Assembly: GCF_000264995.1 (NCBI RefSeq)
Contig: NW_006767433.1
Coordinates: 1,768,876-1,832,875, forward strand
Length of the DNA stretch: 64,000 nt
Direction: 5' to 3'
Origin: Punctularia strigosozonata HHB-11173 SS5
Taxonomy: Eukaryota; Basidiomycota; Agaricomycetes; Corticiales; Punctulariaceae
This document shows positions 1 through 10,373 of the stretch, piece after piece. Under the pieces are notes generated by a model, which was given only the letters and a program-made list of their open reading frames with translations, ran no database searches and was not told the DNA's origin. Positions within the stretch are counted from its first letter, which is position 1. Every line of letters begins with the position of its first letter. Made by a program: the position numbers and the translations under genes.

Positions 1-2359
1 CATTCATAAGAATTGCGAAACGGCGCTCAAATTGTCCGGCACGACAGTGTTGGGCCATGATTTTGGATTGTGGGTGCAATTTCTCTTCTCCTTCGGGAGT
101 ATCCCTAGCCCATGCCATGACAGTCCGTAGACATGGCATAGCTGGAATTCCGAATTCACTGACGACAACGTTCAGTCAGATTGTTCAAGAGAATTTCCAC
201 TACGTTCACGGACCTCACAAAACGACCACCCATATGATCATACTCCTGCCACGGTTTCTCCGCTCCGCCCCAGATATTCCATTGGTGAATATCTCCAATT
301 GTTGGGTCGGCGGTATCCCACCCCTCTCCTCCATATGGGGATCCTCGATGATAGGGGATCGGGTTTACCGGATCGGTCAGTTCAGTAACTACAGAAGGCA
401 GAACTTCCTCGTATATCTTCCTCGCTGGAAGTTCAGCTACATCTCCCCATTGAAGAACCATCTGATAATCTACATGTCCGATGTTGCTGTCGGCGTGGAG
501 GCTATAACATTTTGAACACGATCTTACCTTCGTTATTGCCACAAAACAGGGCCAACGATGGATGTCTGCGGAGGCGTTTAACATTGACTTGGGCCTCTGC
601 TTTGACAGATTGCACGAAATCATCATGTGCAGGGTACACTCCGCATGCGAATTGAAAGTCCTGCCAGACAAGGATGCCGAGTTCTGACGATAAGAGCAGG
701 AATTGAGCTTGCGTTGTGACGAGAACAGAATATCTGTTACCATCACAGACGTCGTAAAAATTATCGGGTTCGTAGATTCCCCCACCCCATACGCGCACCA
801 TATTCTGATTTCCATCACGAAGGAGTGTTATCCACGCGCGATATCGGGCAGAAGAGATTGTAGTCAGAAAGTTATCCGCAGGTATCCAGTTGGATCCTAA
901 TGAGAGTCCATGATCAGCCCAGATGGCGCTACATCAGAGTTAAACGAGGGCACATACCACCAGCAAACACCCGAACACCATTTATTCGGAAGAAGAACGT
1001 ACTGCCTTTTCCATACTGATCGGCTTCCGCAAGCGGCTCCTGTACGAGCTCAATTCTTCGAAATCCTATCCTCTGATTATGAGAATCAATGACGGCTCCT
1101 TCCTACACGAGACGGCTAAACGATGAGTCTCCATCAAGAACCTTCAATAGGCTCCTCACAAGACCCAGTAATTCAACGTTCACCAGGTAAAGCGCTTGAT
1201 CGCCGTAATCGACCGGCCACCACAATTGGACGACGTCTTTAAGCCCCCAGGTGACCACGGATGGTACGTGCATCAGTGTACTACGATCGGCTTCATCGCT
1301 CGCTGGGCTCTCGGCCGAGATATGTTCTCGAAGCACGTTGCCTTGAAGGTCGAACAGGCGCACCCGGATGGAGTGAACTGCTTGAAGGCGTCCGTCGATG
1401 TCCAAGTCGACAGACAGAGACGGCTCTAGGTCTGGTCTCACAGATGCGCGAGCGTGAACGCAAGATAACCGCGCTGTGTAAGATATAAGTTTCACAGGTC
1501 GGTAAGGGCCGCACGTCATGAGCTCGGGACCCTGAAGCAGGATGAGTCAATGATGGAATCTCATCAGCTCGGAGACGAACCCAATCCCATCTGTGGTATG
1601 CCCTGGTCAGAGAAGTACGCGGGCTAGATCCTCGAACACGAACCGCCAGTCATATTGCGCTTTCCGCACATACACGCGTGAAGGATGTCCTAGATTTGTG
1701 GACCCAGCACGCACGGCGCCATACTTCTTCTCCTCGTCGAGCGCGATATTTTTCGCAGATTTGAAATGAAGTAGTAATTCATTGATAGCGTCGAGTTTGT
1801 AGCGATCCAGCTTGATCTAGGAAGTACTGAGGCGCGCGGTTTCACAACTTAGCCATAAGGCACTAACTGAATACGACTGGAACATGTTATCTGTAGCCAG
1901 CATCAGAACCCCGTTCTGACCGACATTCAGAACACTGCAGTGTAATTTTGGAACACGGGGCTTACTACGTATATGTCGCATATGCTATCCAGTCCTTCGA
2001 GTTGTAAGTCGACAAACTCAGCCTCCGGGCCAAGAACGTCAACGGAGAATCGGAAGCGGTACAGCCATTCAGTGTCTCCTATCCCTAAGCAAAACAATCA
2101 GCTTCGCCTATGCAGCCGAAAAGACAGTTTTCTCACATTGGACCAGGTGCTCGTTGAAACCAACATACGGGTCGGGAATGAGTCCCGCCTTCAAAAGCTC
2201 AACGTGAATCTCAGATGGTATGCTGTCTGCATATCTCCATTGGTACTTGGAGTCACTTGTGTGGTCGGCATTGATGTCCGCGAACAACGTGAGCGCCGTG
2301 CAACGCTCCTTCCACTGCCAACCCAGCCTCAGCTCCTGTGTTCTAGCCTCCAGAGACAT
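1..2359 (-). CDS. Beta-mannosidase (GH2), 3' part cut by window edge
   Basis: Glycoside hydrolase family 2 beta-mannosidase (EC 3.2.1.25), which removes terminal beta-1,4-mannose from mannan oligosaccharides. The start at 2359 (MSLEARTQELRLGWQWK) gives the usual GH2 sugar-binding N-terminus, followed by IPSEIHVELLKAGLIPDPYVG. Downstream come QYDWR, GPELMTCGPYRPVKL, VRVWGGGIYEP, LGILVWQDFQFACGVYPAH and RRHPSLALFCGNNE. The Glu of GNNE is the family's acid/base, and the Glu of SEFGIPAM (near 165) matches the family nucleophile. About ten short GT-AG introns restore the frame throughout; for example the intron near 168-229 splices RFV to SEFG. I found no break, so it looks intact up to the edge, where the text is still in family sequence (AGQFERRFAILMN). 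No signal peptide is visible, so it is probably intracellular. The copia element begins 215 bp upstream, in its promoter region. Confidence 0.9.
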
Positions 2360-2573
2360 GATGTGGTGATGGATGGAACAAGGTGCTAGTAAGGCAAGGA
2401 ATCTTATCTTGGTGAGCTTGTTCAAGCCTCAGCCGGGGTGTCCGGCCCTGGGACAAAAGCTTCAGAACGCTTCTGTCCGGACACCTGATCCGGAGCGTGG
2501 AGGCGAAGCAAGCTCATGGTCCACGGTGCTTTTGTGGACGCGAGGCCCAGCCCTGGAATCTGAACGGTAACAT

Positions 2574-2578
2574 AGTTG
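2574..2578. repeat. Target-site duplication (left) of copia element
   Basis: AGTTG directly before the 5' LTR, repeated at 9361-9365 directly after the 3' LTR. A 5-bp duplication is the normal size for Ty1/copia integrases. Confidence 0.9.
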
Positions 2579-2821
2579 TGTGAGGGATAAGGTTCCGCCA
2601 TTAAAGTCAGATTAGTGGCGATACGGTTGACGAACAAAACAGAGCGGCGGGACGTCGCGCTTTCCTCCTTCTGCAACCACTACGCAGTCGGAGGTAAGCA
2701 CGCCCGCCATCGCCAGATATCATGTATTCACACTGCTATGTACAGACTCAGCTAGTATAGGTGAATACTACCTTCTGCAACCACTACGCAGTCGGAGACT
2801 CAGCTAGTATAGATCCTAATA
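2579..2821 (+). repeat. 5' LTR of the copia element
   Basis: Begins TGTGAGGGATAAGG and ends GATCCTAATA (TG...TA termini). It matches 9118-9360 base for base by eye. It carries two internal duplications: a 27-base unit at 2667-2693 and 2771-2797, and a 16-base unit at 2745-2760 and 2797-2812. Confidence 0.95.
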
Positions 2822-2833
2822 GGTTATGAGCCC
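2822..2833 (+). other. Primer-binding site, initiator-tRNA half-molecule type
   Basis: GGTTATGAGCCC starts at the first base after the 5' LTR. It is complementary to GGGCUCAUAACC, the anticodon stem-loop of fungal initiator tRNA-Met. Drosophila copia and yeast Ty5 prime reverse transcription from this internal part of a cleaved tRNA rather than from the tRNA 3' end, so this element likely uses the half-tRNA mode. Confidence 0.8.
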
Positions 2834-2893
2834 CGGCTTGGCCCATCAATCCAAGCGATACTCTAGGATCTCTTCACTTTTCCCCGGCATCGC

Positions 2894-5311
2894 ATGAACG
2901 CCGAAGACCTTCCGGATACCGCATCTCACTCCTTGGACCGCGAAAACCCTCCTCACTTACCGAACACGCCAACGAACTCCCCGTTACACGCTTTCACCGC
3001 CATTCCTGAGATGTCCCCCGCGAATCCCGCGAGCGCTACCCCTGCCATACGAAAACACGACGAACTACCACGCGACCCCGACAACCCGTCCATGGCGGGT
3101 TGGATCAACCATTCCGTTTCAAACGCGGACCACCCTATCCTCGACTACGCGCTGCGCAACTACCAACGCTGGTCGTTCGCATTCATGAACAACGCGCGTG
3201 GTGTTCGCCTCCGATCGCATCTCACGGAACCCCAGAACTGCCCCACAGACGCTGAGGTTGCAGCTGACGCGACCATTCGTCCGCTTCAGTCCATGTGGAG
3301 GTCGAACGACGATGTCCTTCTCGCGAAAATGTTAGCGTCGGTGTCCAGGTCGGAACAACCGTATATACAGGACTGCGTCACCGCCGCTGAGGCCTGGAAC
3401 ACGCTTGCCACGCGCCACAAGCATTCCGGACCAAGACAAATCGCGGATCTATTCACTTCCGCATTTGCACTACAGTTCTCGCCCACGGCACCTGTATCGT
3501 CGACACTCTCGGAGATTCGTACCATATCCAGGGATATCATTGACGGCGGCCTCCCGGAGAATGCCGACGCGTTGGCCGTTATCATTGCGGTTCACGCTCT
3601 TTCCGCGCATTATCCAGACACACGTCAACGCATACTTGGCGACCTAGTCAAAGGAGATGTCACGCTGGAGAACGTCGAAGCTCTACTCCGGGAAACCACT
3701 CCCGCGGTAGCGTCCGCCAACGCCGCGCGCCCTACACCCAACTGGCGTGATCGTGATCGTCGCCCTCCTCTCCAGCCTATGCGCAGCAATGTCACCAACG
3801 ACCATCGTCGCACCCCTCACTGTGACACTTGCAACGGCCCCTGTATGCATCTCGGGTACCAGGGACATATCGCGAAACAGTTCCCTGCAAACGTTTTCCC
3901 TCATCGCCCTCGTCCAATGCCGCAGCAGCCCACACGACCTCAGGGGAAAGGAGGAGCTCGTCCTGACGAACGTGCGCATGCTGCCCACAGCGATGTGACG
4001 CCACATGACAACACACCCCTCACTCCCACGGTGCCTTCTGACCCAGCCTACGCCCTCCCACCGGTCCAACCCACCATCTCGGGCCTGTACGAGTACTCGC
4101 CGTACACGACTTGGGACGATTCGCCGTGCGCAGAGGAGAACTACGGCCCAGACCCTTACGCGTACGCTGGGGTAGCGGCCGTCCACGATCACGAGTCTCG
4201 TGCCACCGCCTCCGTTGACTGGGCACTACACGCCGTTCCGCACCCCAAGCGCGATACTCACCACTTCACGCTCGTCGCCGACTCCGGCGCCTCGCGCCAC
4301 ATTGTGAACGATGGCTCTTGTCTCCAGAACCGCCGAGCAGCATCCGTACGCATCTGCGGGTTCAATGGCTCGTCCGTGCAGGCGTCTGCGGAAGGCGAGT
4401 TACCAGTGACTATTGGAGGACGCACCTTAACACTGCGTTCGGTGCTATTTGTCCCCAAGGCCTCGCTAAACCTGTTGTCCATCAGTCAGCTTGCGACGGA
4501 TAATGCGCTGTTCACCACCTTTGGCGATTCCGAGTGCCTTCTGGCTAACCGCTACAACCTGGCCGAAGTCGTTTTCCGCGGTCGCCGGATCAACACGTCG
4601 TTGTATGCTCTGCTGGGCGAGGCCTCACCAACAGCTGACCTTGCTGCGGATGCTCACTTTGCCTCGTGCCGCAAGGTCGATCCATCCTGCCTACCCAGTG
4701 CCGTCCCACTCAGCACTTGGCACGGCCGATTCGCACACGCAAACTACAAGGCTGTTGCGGACGCCGCCCGTCTCGGCGCTGTCGAAGGTATGCCTGTCGC
4801 TCCGGCTCCCCCTCCCTCACGTTGTGACCATTGCATCCTGGGCAAGCAGAAACGTGCGCCTGCGCCCAAAATCAGGGAGGGGTTGAGGGCAACCAAACGG
4901 CTTGACGTCGTCTATGCCGACGTGCAGGGTCCTTTTCCAGTCCGCGGGCTCTCTGGTGTATTCTACTCTCTTGACTTAATCGATGACTACTCCGCATTCC
5001 CATGGAGCCTGCTTCTCGCCTCCAAGGCTGACGCCGTGGATGCCTTACGCCTCTGGGAAGATCGTATTGCCCGCGCAACCGACGGCCAACGCCCTCGCCT
5101 GTACCGTACTGACAATGGTGAACTCAAATCGGCAGAGATGACGGCTCACCTCGCACGGTGGGCGGCGACTCAGCAATTTACGGCCCCCCACAGTTCGTTC
5201 CAGAACGGTCGCAACGAACGCCTCCACCTCACTATCATGAACAGCGTTCGTACGCAACTCAGCGCGGCTGGCCTTCCGCCATCCCTGTGGTCCGTTTGCG
5301 TACAGACCGCC
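2894..5311 (+). pseudogene. Copia gag, protease and integrase region
   Basis: Retroelement coding region, treated as a fossil. The first part is a Gag-like region with the family's RNA-binding segment. An aspartic protease follows around 4275 (VADSGASRH), then the integrase zinc-binding region around 4720-4850 (WHGRFAH, CDHCILGKQ), then the integrase core around 4910-5250 (DVQGPF, YRTDNGE, QNGRNERLH). The region is interrupted at 5311/5312 by the nested LTR element. Base composition is more GC-rich than flanking host introns. Confidence 0.9.
5307..5311. repeat. Target-site duplication (left) of nested element
   Basis: CCGCC immediately before the TG of the left nested LTR; the partner is at 6875-6879. 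Confidence 0.75.
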
Positions 5312-5931
5312 TGTCAAGATCGAGACGGAGCTAAGTCCGACGCCGGAGGTGTGACGTCCGGACCTAGCGAGATGATTGTCGGAGTCGAGTCGGAAGAGAG
5401 TCGGAGAAAGTCGGAGCAGAGTTTCGAGATACAGAGAGTGAGTGCGAGTACGGACCAGACTCAAGCTTTAAGGCTTGAGTCGCTACGCGCTCTAAGTCCA
5501 TGTCGGAGCAGAGGAGTAACTTAGTCGATATTCGAACTAAGGAGTTAGAGTACAGGAGCTAGGAGTTTATATACGCGGAGGCACGGTTCGGAGCTCGTAT
5601 CGATAGGGAGTTATCGGAACTATGAACCATGTGGAATAAGGAGTTATCGGAACTATGAACCATGTGGAACTGTCAATCGTAAGGACGGAGCATATGGTTA
5701 CAAGCTGATAATCGGAGGTAGAATAAGTCCGAAGGGAATATCAAACCGTTAAAGGCATATCGGTCGTGAACGTCGGAGTTGAATCCGTTATGACTCGAGA
5801 ACTACCGGGACGTTGAGTCGCCGGAGGACTATTCATGTGATAACGTAGGTCCGGTACCGGAGCTGCTACTCCGATGGCGGACAACCCGGAACGACCGGAG
5901 CTATCGTACTTGGCCCGGTTACGGCCCAAGA
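5312..5931. repeat. Left LTR of the nested element (last ~14 bp in gap)
   Basis: Starts TGTCAAGATCGAGACGG. It contains a 30-base unit repeated in tandem at 5607-5636 and 5640-5669 (33-base period), and a TATA-like TTTATATAC near 5566, a plausible LTR promoter. Bases 5320-5931 match 6249-6860. Confidence 0.85.
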
Positions 5932-6248
5932 NNNNNNNNNNNNNNNNNNNNNNNNNNNNNNNNNNNNNNNNNNNNNNNNNNNNNNNNNNNNNNNNNNNNN
6001 NNNNNNNNNNNNNNNNNNNNNNNNNNNNNNNNNNNNNNNNNNNNNNNNNNNNNNNNNNNNNNNNNNNNNNNNNNNNNNNNNNNNNNNNNNNNNNNNNNNN
6101 NNNNNNNNNNNNNNNNNNNNNNNNNNNNNNNNNNNNNNNNNNNNNNNNNNNNNNNNNNNNNNNNNNNNNNNNNNNNNNNNNNNNNNNNNNNNNNNNNNNN
6201 NNNNNNNNNNNNNNNNNNNNNNNNNNNNNNNNNNNNNNNNNNNNNNNN
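5932..6248. other. Assembly gap (317 N)
   Basis: A run of N between two identical repeats, the usual result of an unresolved repeat in scaffolding. Its length may be an estimate. Confidence 0.99.
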
Positions 6249-6874
6249 TCGAGACGGAGCTAAGTCCGACGCCGGAGGTGTGACGTCCGGACCTAGCGAG
6301 ATGATTGTCGGAGTCGAGTCGGAAGAGAGTCGGAGAAAGTCGGAGCAGAGTTTCGAGATACAGAGAGTGAGTGCGAGTACGGACCAGACTCAAGCTTTAA
6401 GGCTTGAGTCGCTACGCGCTCTAAGTCCATGTCGGAGCAGAGGAGTAACTTAGTCGATATTCGAACTAAGGAGTTAGAGTACAGGAGCTAGGAGTTTATA
6501 TACGCGGAGGCACGGTTCGGAGCTCGTATCGATAGGGAGTTATCGGAACTATGAACCATGTGGAATAAGGAGTTATCGGAACTATGAACCATGTGGAACT
6601 GTCAATCGTAAGGACGGAGCATATGGTTACAAGCTGATAATCGGAGGTAGAATAAGTCCGAAGGGAATATCAAACCGTTAAAGGCATATCGGTCGTGAAC
6701 GTCGGAGTTGAATCCGTTATGACTCGAGAACTACCGGGACGTTGAGTCGCCGGAGGACTATTCATGTGATAACGTAGGTCCGGTACCGGAGCTGCTACTC
6801 CGATGGCGGACAACCCGGAACGACCGGAGCTATCGTACTTGGCCCGGTTACGGCCCAAGATCCGACACGTGACA
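6249..6874. repeat. Right LTR of the nested element (first ~8 bp in gap)
   Basis: Copy of the left LTR with its end visible (...CACGTGACA at 6874). It is followed by the target duplication CCGCC (6875-6879). Confidence 0.85.
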
Positions 6875-6879
6875 CCGCC
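6875..6879. repeat. Target-site duplication (right) of nested element
   Basis: CCGCC immediately after the CA of the right nested LTR. Confidence 0.75.
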
Positions 6880-9099
6880 GCGTACCTTGCCTCCGTTACT
6901 CCGTCGTCCGCGAACGGTGGTCGGACCCCACATGAGCTGTTCTGGGGTGTGGTGCCGAACGTTGCTCACCTGCGTGAGATCGGCTGCCGAGCATTCGTCT
7001 TGATCGATCCTCCACCGTCAAAGATTGCGCCGCGCTCGCGCGAGTGTGTTTTTGTCGGATACTCACCACATAGCAAAGCCTACCTCTGCTGGGACCGAGA
7101 GCGCCATTGCCTGGTCACCTCACGAAATGTCGAGTTCATTGAATCGCACCAGCGTTCCGCACCCGCGCCTGATGTTCCCATCCGTCCTGCTTCGCCGGAC
7201 TGCCCACCTGCCGATGAGCTCCGACACTCCCTATTCCCTCTCTCTCCACACGTCCCCGCACCACCTGCGACACCCCCCCTCGAATCAGGCAAGCCCGAAC
7301 CCTGACGCTCCGCGCGACTCAGAGATCGGGCTGGCGCCAATGTGTCCGTTGATTCCTCCCCAGATCATGCCTACGTGTATGCAACTCGCGTAGCCGGTGA
7401 CTCTTCGACCGTAAGCGTACCAATCCTATCCGAAATCCTGTCCGTCATGGCCGACGACGGGGACCGGGCCTCCATTAATGTTGTACACCCTACCGACCCG
7501 CGAAACCTGAACGAGGCTATGAAGTCAGCCGACGCTGATCTTTGGTTGGAGGCTTGTGCGGATGAACAGCAATCCTTACGGGAGAAGGACGTATATGAGC
7601 TCGTCCCCAGAACAGCTGTGCCTGCAGGAACCAGGCTGATCGGAACGTGCCCTGTGCTGACCACAAAGTATGACTCCAACGGCGCGCCTGACCGTTTGAA
7701 GTGCCGGATTGTTGCGCAGGGTTTTGATGCCGTCCAGGGTGTCGACTACGACGCCTCTACCTCTCCGACTACTCGTCCTGAGTCTCTGCGTATACTGCTT
7801 GACCTGGCCGCCCGGAAGAACTGGCCGACATGCCAGATCGATGTCAAAACTGCGTACCTCAACGCCCCACTCGACAAACCGGTCTACTGCCGCCAACCGC
7901 GTGGTCTCGAAGTCGCCGGCATGGAGACCCACGTCTGGCGTGTAAAGAAGGCGCTGTATGGTTTACCGCAGGCGGGGCGATGCTGGAATAAGGAGATGCA
8001 CGCTAAACTTGTTGACCTTGGGTTCGTCCGCGTGAGCAACGAGCATTGCATCTACTTCCGAGAACGCACTTCCGGTACCATCGTGACTGGCATACATGTC
8101 GATGATTTCCTGACTACAGGGAGCGACGACGATGAAATCGCCCTTTTCAAGGCGGACCTTCGGCGACACTGGACCATCACTGACGGCGGCGAGGCCAACT
8201 TCATTGTCGGCATCAAAATTGAACGGGATCGTGAACGCCGAACGATATTGCTGTCCCAACCAGCACTCATCGACAAGATCCTTGACACGCACGGCATGTC
8301 CAACGCTCATCCTGTCTCCACTCCGCTCTCTCCAGGAACTAAGCATTCCCGGAAAGAGTGCCCCGACGAAGGACAACGCCTCGACACCGCGAAATACCCG
8401 TACCGACAACTCATTGGCTCCCTCATGTACGTCGCGGTTGGGTCGCGGCCCGATATCTCACATGCCGTCGGACACCTGTCTCAATTCCTTGCGAACCCTG
8501 GCCTACCGATGTGGAACTCAGCACTGCACGTTGTACGCTACCTCAAGGGAACGCGTGACCTCCGGCTCGTCCTTGGTGGCCAAGGGTCTCCCCGTCTTGC
8601 CGGCCTCACCGATTCTGACTTTGCGAACTGCCCCGACACGCGCCGTTCCGTCGGCGGTTTCTCCTTCAACTTGGGTTCTGGCGCGGTTTCATGGTGTTCC
8701 CGGAAGCAGCCCGTGGTCGCTGTGTCGTCGTGCGAGGCGGAATACATGGCCGCGTACACTGCGACAAAAGAAGCTGTCTGGTTGCGCAACCTGCTCGCGG
8801 CGATCGGACACGACCAACCAGGTCCTACGCTTATCGGTGGCGACAATCAAGGCGCTAACATTCTGACCGAGGATCAGTCCCAACACAACCGGTCAAAACA
8901 CATCGATATCAAGTACCACTTTACTCGTGAACGTGTGGCCTGCGGCGACGTCAAATTCTACTACGTTCGCAGCACCGATAACACTGCCGACATCTTCACG
9001 AAGGCTTTACCCTCGCCTGCTTTTGTTCGTTTACGCCACCAACTCGGTCTTCGCTTTCCGACCGGCCGACCGTATGTTCGCGGCGAGGAGGAGATCTGA
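6875..9099 (+). pseudogene. Copia reverse transcriptase and RNase H region
   Basis: The remainder of the copia pol region after the nested insertion, treated as a fossil. Visible parts are the integrase-to-RT connector (NGGRTPHELFWG), the reverse transcriptase (QIDVKTAYLNAPLDKPVYCR, HVDDFLTTG) and the copia RNase H (SDFANCPDTRRSVGG, SSCEAEYMA, KHIDIKYHF). The family order is as expected for Ty1/copia. The element as a whole is broken. Confidence 0.9.
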
Positions 9100-9105
9100 C
9101 TACAC

Positions 9106-9117
9106 GGCGAGGAGGAG
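9106..9117 (+). other. Polypurine tract of the copia element
   Basis: GGCGAGGAGGAG lies immediately before the 3' LTR, where plus-strand priming is expected. The same 12 bases occur once more about 25 bases upstream, inside the end of the coding region. Confidence 0.65.
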
Positions 9118-9360
9118 TGTGAGGGATAAGGTTCCGCCATTAAAGTCAGATTAGTGGCGATACGGTTGACGAACAAAACAGAGCGGCGGGACGTCGCGCT
9201 TTCCTCCTTCTGCAACCACTACGCAGTCGGAGGTAAGCACGCCCGCCATCGCCAGATATCATGTATTCACACTGCTATGTACAGACTCAGCTAGTATAGG
9301 TGAATACTACCTTCTGCAACCACTACGCAGTCGGAGACTCAGCTAGTATAGATCCTAATA
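9118..9360 (+). repeat. 3' LTR of the copia element
   Basis: Second copy of the 243-bp LTR, same termini and the same internal duplications as the 5' copy. It is flanked on the right by the target duplication AGTTG (9361-9365). Confidence 0.95.
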
Positions 9361-9365
9361 AGTTG
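9361..9365. repeat. Target-site duplication (right) of copia element
   Basis: AGTTG, the partner of 2574-2578. Confidence 0.9.
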
Positions 9366-9376
9366 ATGAACGATAC

Positions 9377-9648
9377 TACTGTACTTTTACGACCGTAAGT
9401 TCGTCCCGCGTCCCCGGGGCACCCGAACCGAACTTATTGTCCCCTGTCCCCCTGGCACTCCGAACCACCGGGACACATTATATCTAACCGTGGGAGTCTT
9501 ATATCTGACCGTGTGATCAAGAAAATCTGACCTCGTAAGCACGTGTCCCCCGGGCAGGCTGCGGATGAACTTCCCACGGCCGCGAACTTGGGTCGTGTCC
9601 CCTGTCCCCCTCCGACCTGGCCGAACTTACGGTCGTAAAAGTACAGTA
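9377..9648. mobile_element. MITE-like element with ~25-bp inverted repeats
   Basis: The left end from 9379 (CTGTACTTTTACGACCG...) is the exact reverse complement of the right end finishing at 9646. The match extends to 27 bases when the flanking TA on each side (9377-9378, 9647-9648) is included. The TA duplication suggests a Tc1/mariner or pogo-type transposase. The 268-bp interior has no coding potential but is rich in CCCCTGTCCCCC-like runs. It is too short to be autonomous. The TACT at the border allows an alternative duplication. Confidence 0.75.
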
Positions 9649-10373
9649 CTGTACTGGAACGCTGGCATGTGCGTTGACAAGCTCGTCCCTGTGGCTATAC
9701 TCGAGGAAATGGACCTGGATCCGCTCAGTGCCGCAATCGCGACTTGACCACTGACTACAACGATATCCACCTCTACGCTCCGACTCTCACTTTTGAGGCC
9801 CACGGGACTCAGAGGGTGCCTCTTGCGTGTCGGGTGCCGAACGGCGAAGACCCGTTGCATCTGTCGTGGGGTGAACTTCCAGGACTCGGCTCCTCTCACA
9901 CCTGACGAAACCTCGAATGCGACTTTGTTCCTCGTGATCGCCGCTGATAACTGAAGTGAGGAGCCGCCTGATGATGTTCGTGGATGGCGTGATTTTGGAA
10001 AGACAGAACCTTGGAGCTTTATAGCTACCGGCGAAGGTTCGCGATGCTGGTTGTCCGGGCCGCTTTCCTCAGCAGATCATGCATATCTCAGGCTGGAGAT
10101 TCGGATGCCAGCGCACGCTTTCCGGAGCCGCCCTTGTGACAGTTCATTGTGGATATGTTGCACAGAGCATGGCTTCCGCTCTGAACGATACGTATTTCAA
10201 GCTGCAACCGTGTTCCATTCTTCCGCCCGACGTCAATACCTCGCGGCTACACAACTACTTCATCCGAGGAAACATCCAGTGCGGCCCGCTAGACGTCCCA
10301 GAATGTCCCGTATCATGTCCAACGACATTTATAAACGTTTAAAGCATGGGACAGGTTTTGCTTGTCCATCAAT
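9649..10373. other. Intergenic region upstream of polygalacturonase
   Basis: No gene recognised. A TATA-like ATTTATAAAC sits near 10326-10335, about 40-50 bp before the polygalacturonase start, and may be its core promoter. Short open frames here lack any family match that I can see. Confidence 0.5.

Larger units (their letters stand above)
5312..6874. mobile_element. Second LTR element nested in the copia element
   Basis: Two direct copies of a long repeat flank an N gap. The outer ends read TGTCA...TGACA, a 5-bp inverted terminal pair normal for LTRs. The host sequence CCGCC is duplicated on both sides (5307-5311 and 6875-6879). The inferred LTR is about 634 bp. The interior is inside the gap, so superfamily, coding capacity and true length are unknown. 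If the gap size is real the interior is only about 295 bp, as in TRIM or solo-derived elements; if not, a full element may be collapsed. Visible LTR copies read as identical, so it is young and younger than its copia host. Confidence 0.85.
2579..9360 (+). mobile_element. Ty1/copia LTR retrotransposon, broken, with nested LTR insertion
   Basis: Complete LTR-to-LTR element, 6.8 kb in this assembly including a nested insertion. It has 243-bp LTRs at 2579-2821 and 9118-9360 that read as identical, a 5-bp target duplication AGTTG on each side (2574-2578, 9361-9365), a primer-binding site directly after the 5' LTR and a purine tract before the 3' LTR. The order gag, protease, integrase, reverse transcriptase, RNase H is that of Ty1/copia (Pseudoviridae-like). 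The coding part is broken: a second LTR element sits in the integrase-proximal region, and I estimate one or two further breaks. Identical LTRs point to a very recent insertion. Confidence 0.95.

Noticed and set aside
5932-6248. N run considered as a low-complexity or masked sequence
   Set aside because: It lies between two identical long repeats with matching LTR ends, so it is an assembly gap.
8132-8866. Long second plus-strand open frame inside the reverse transcriptase region
   Set aside because: Out-of-frame shadow of the copia pol region.
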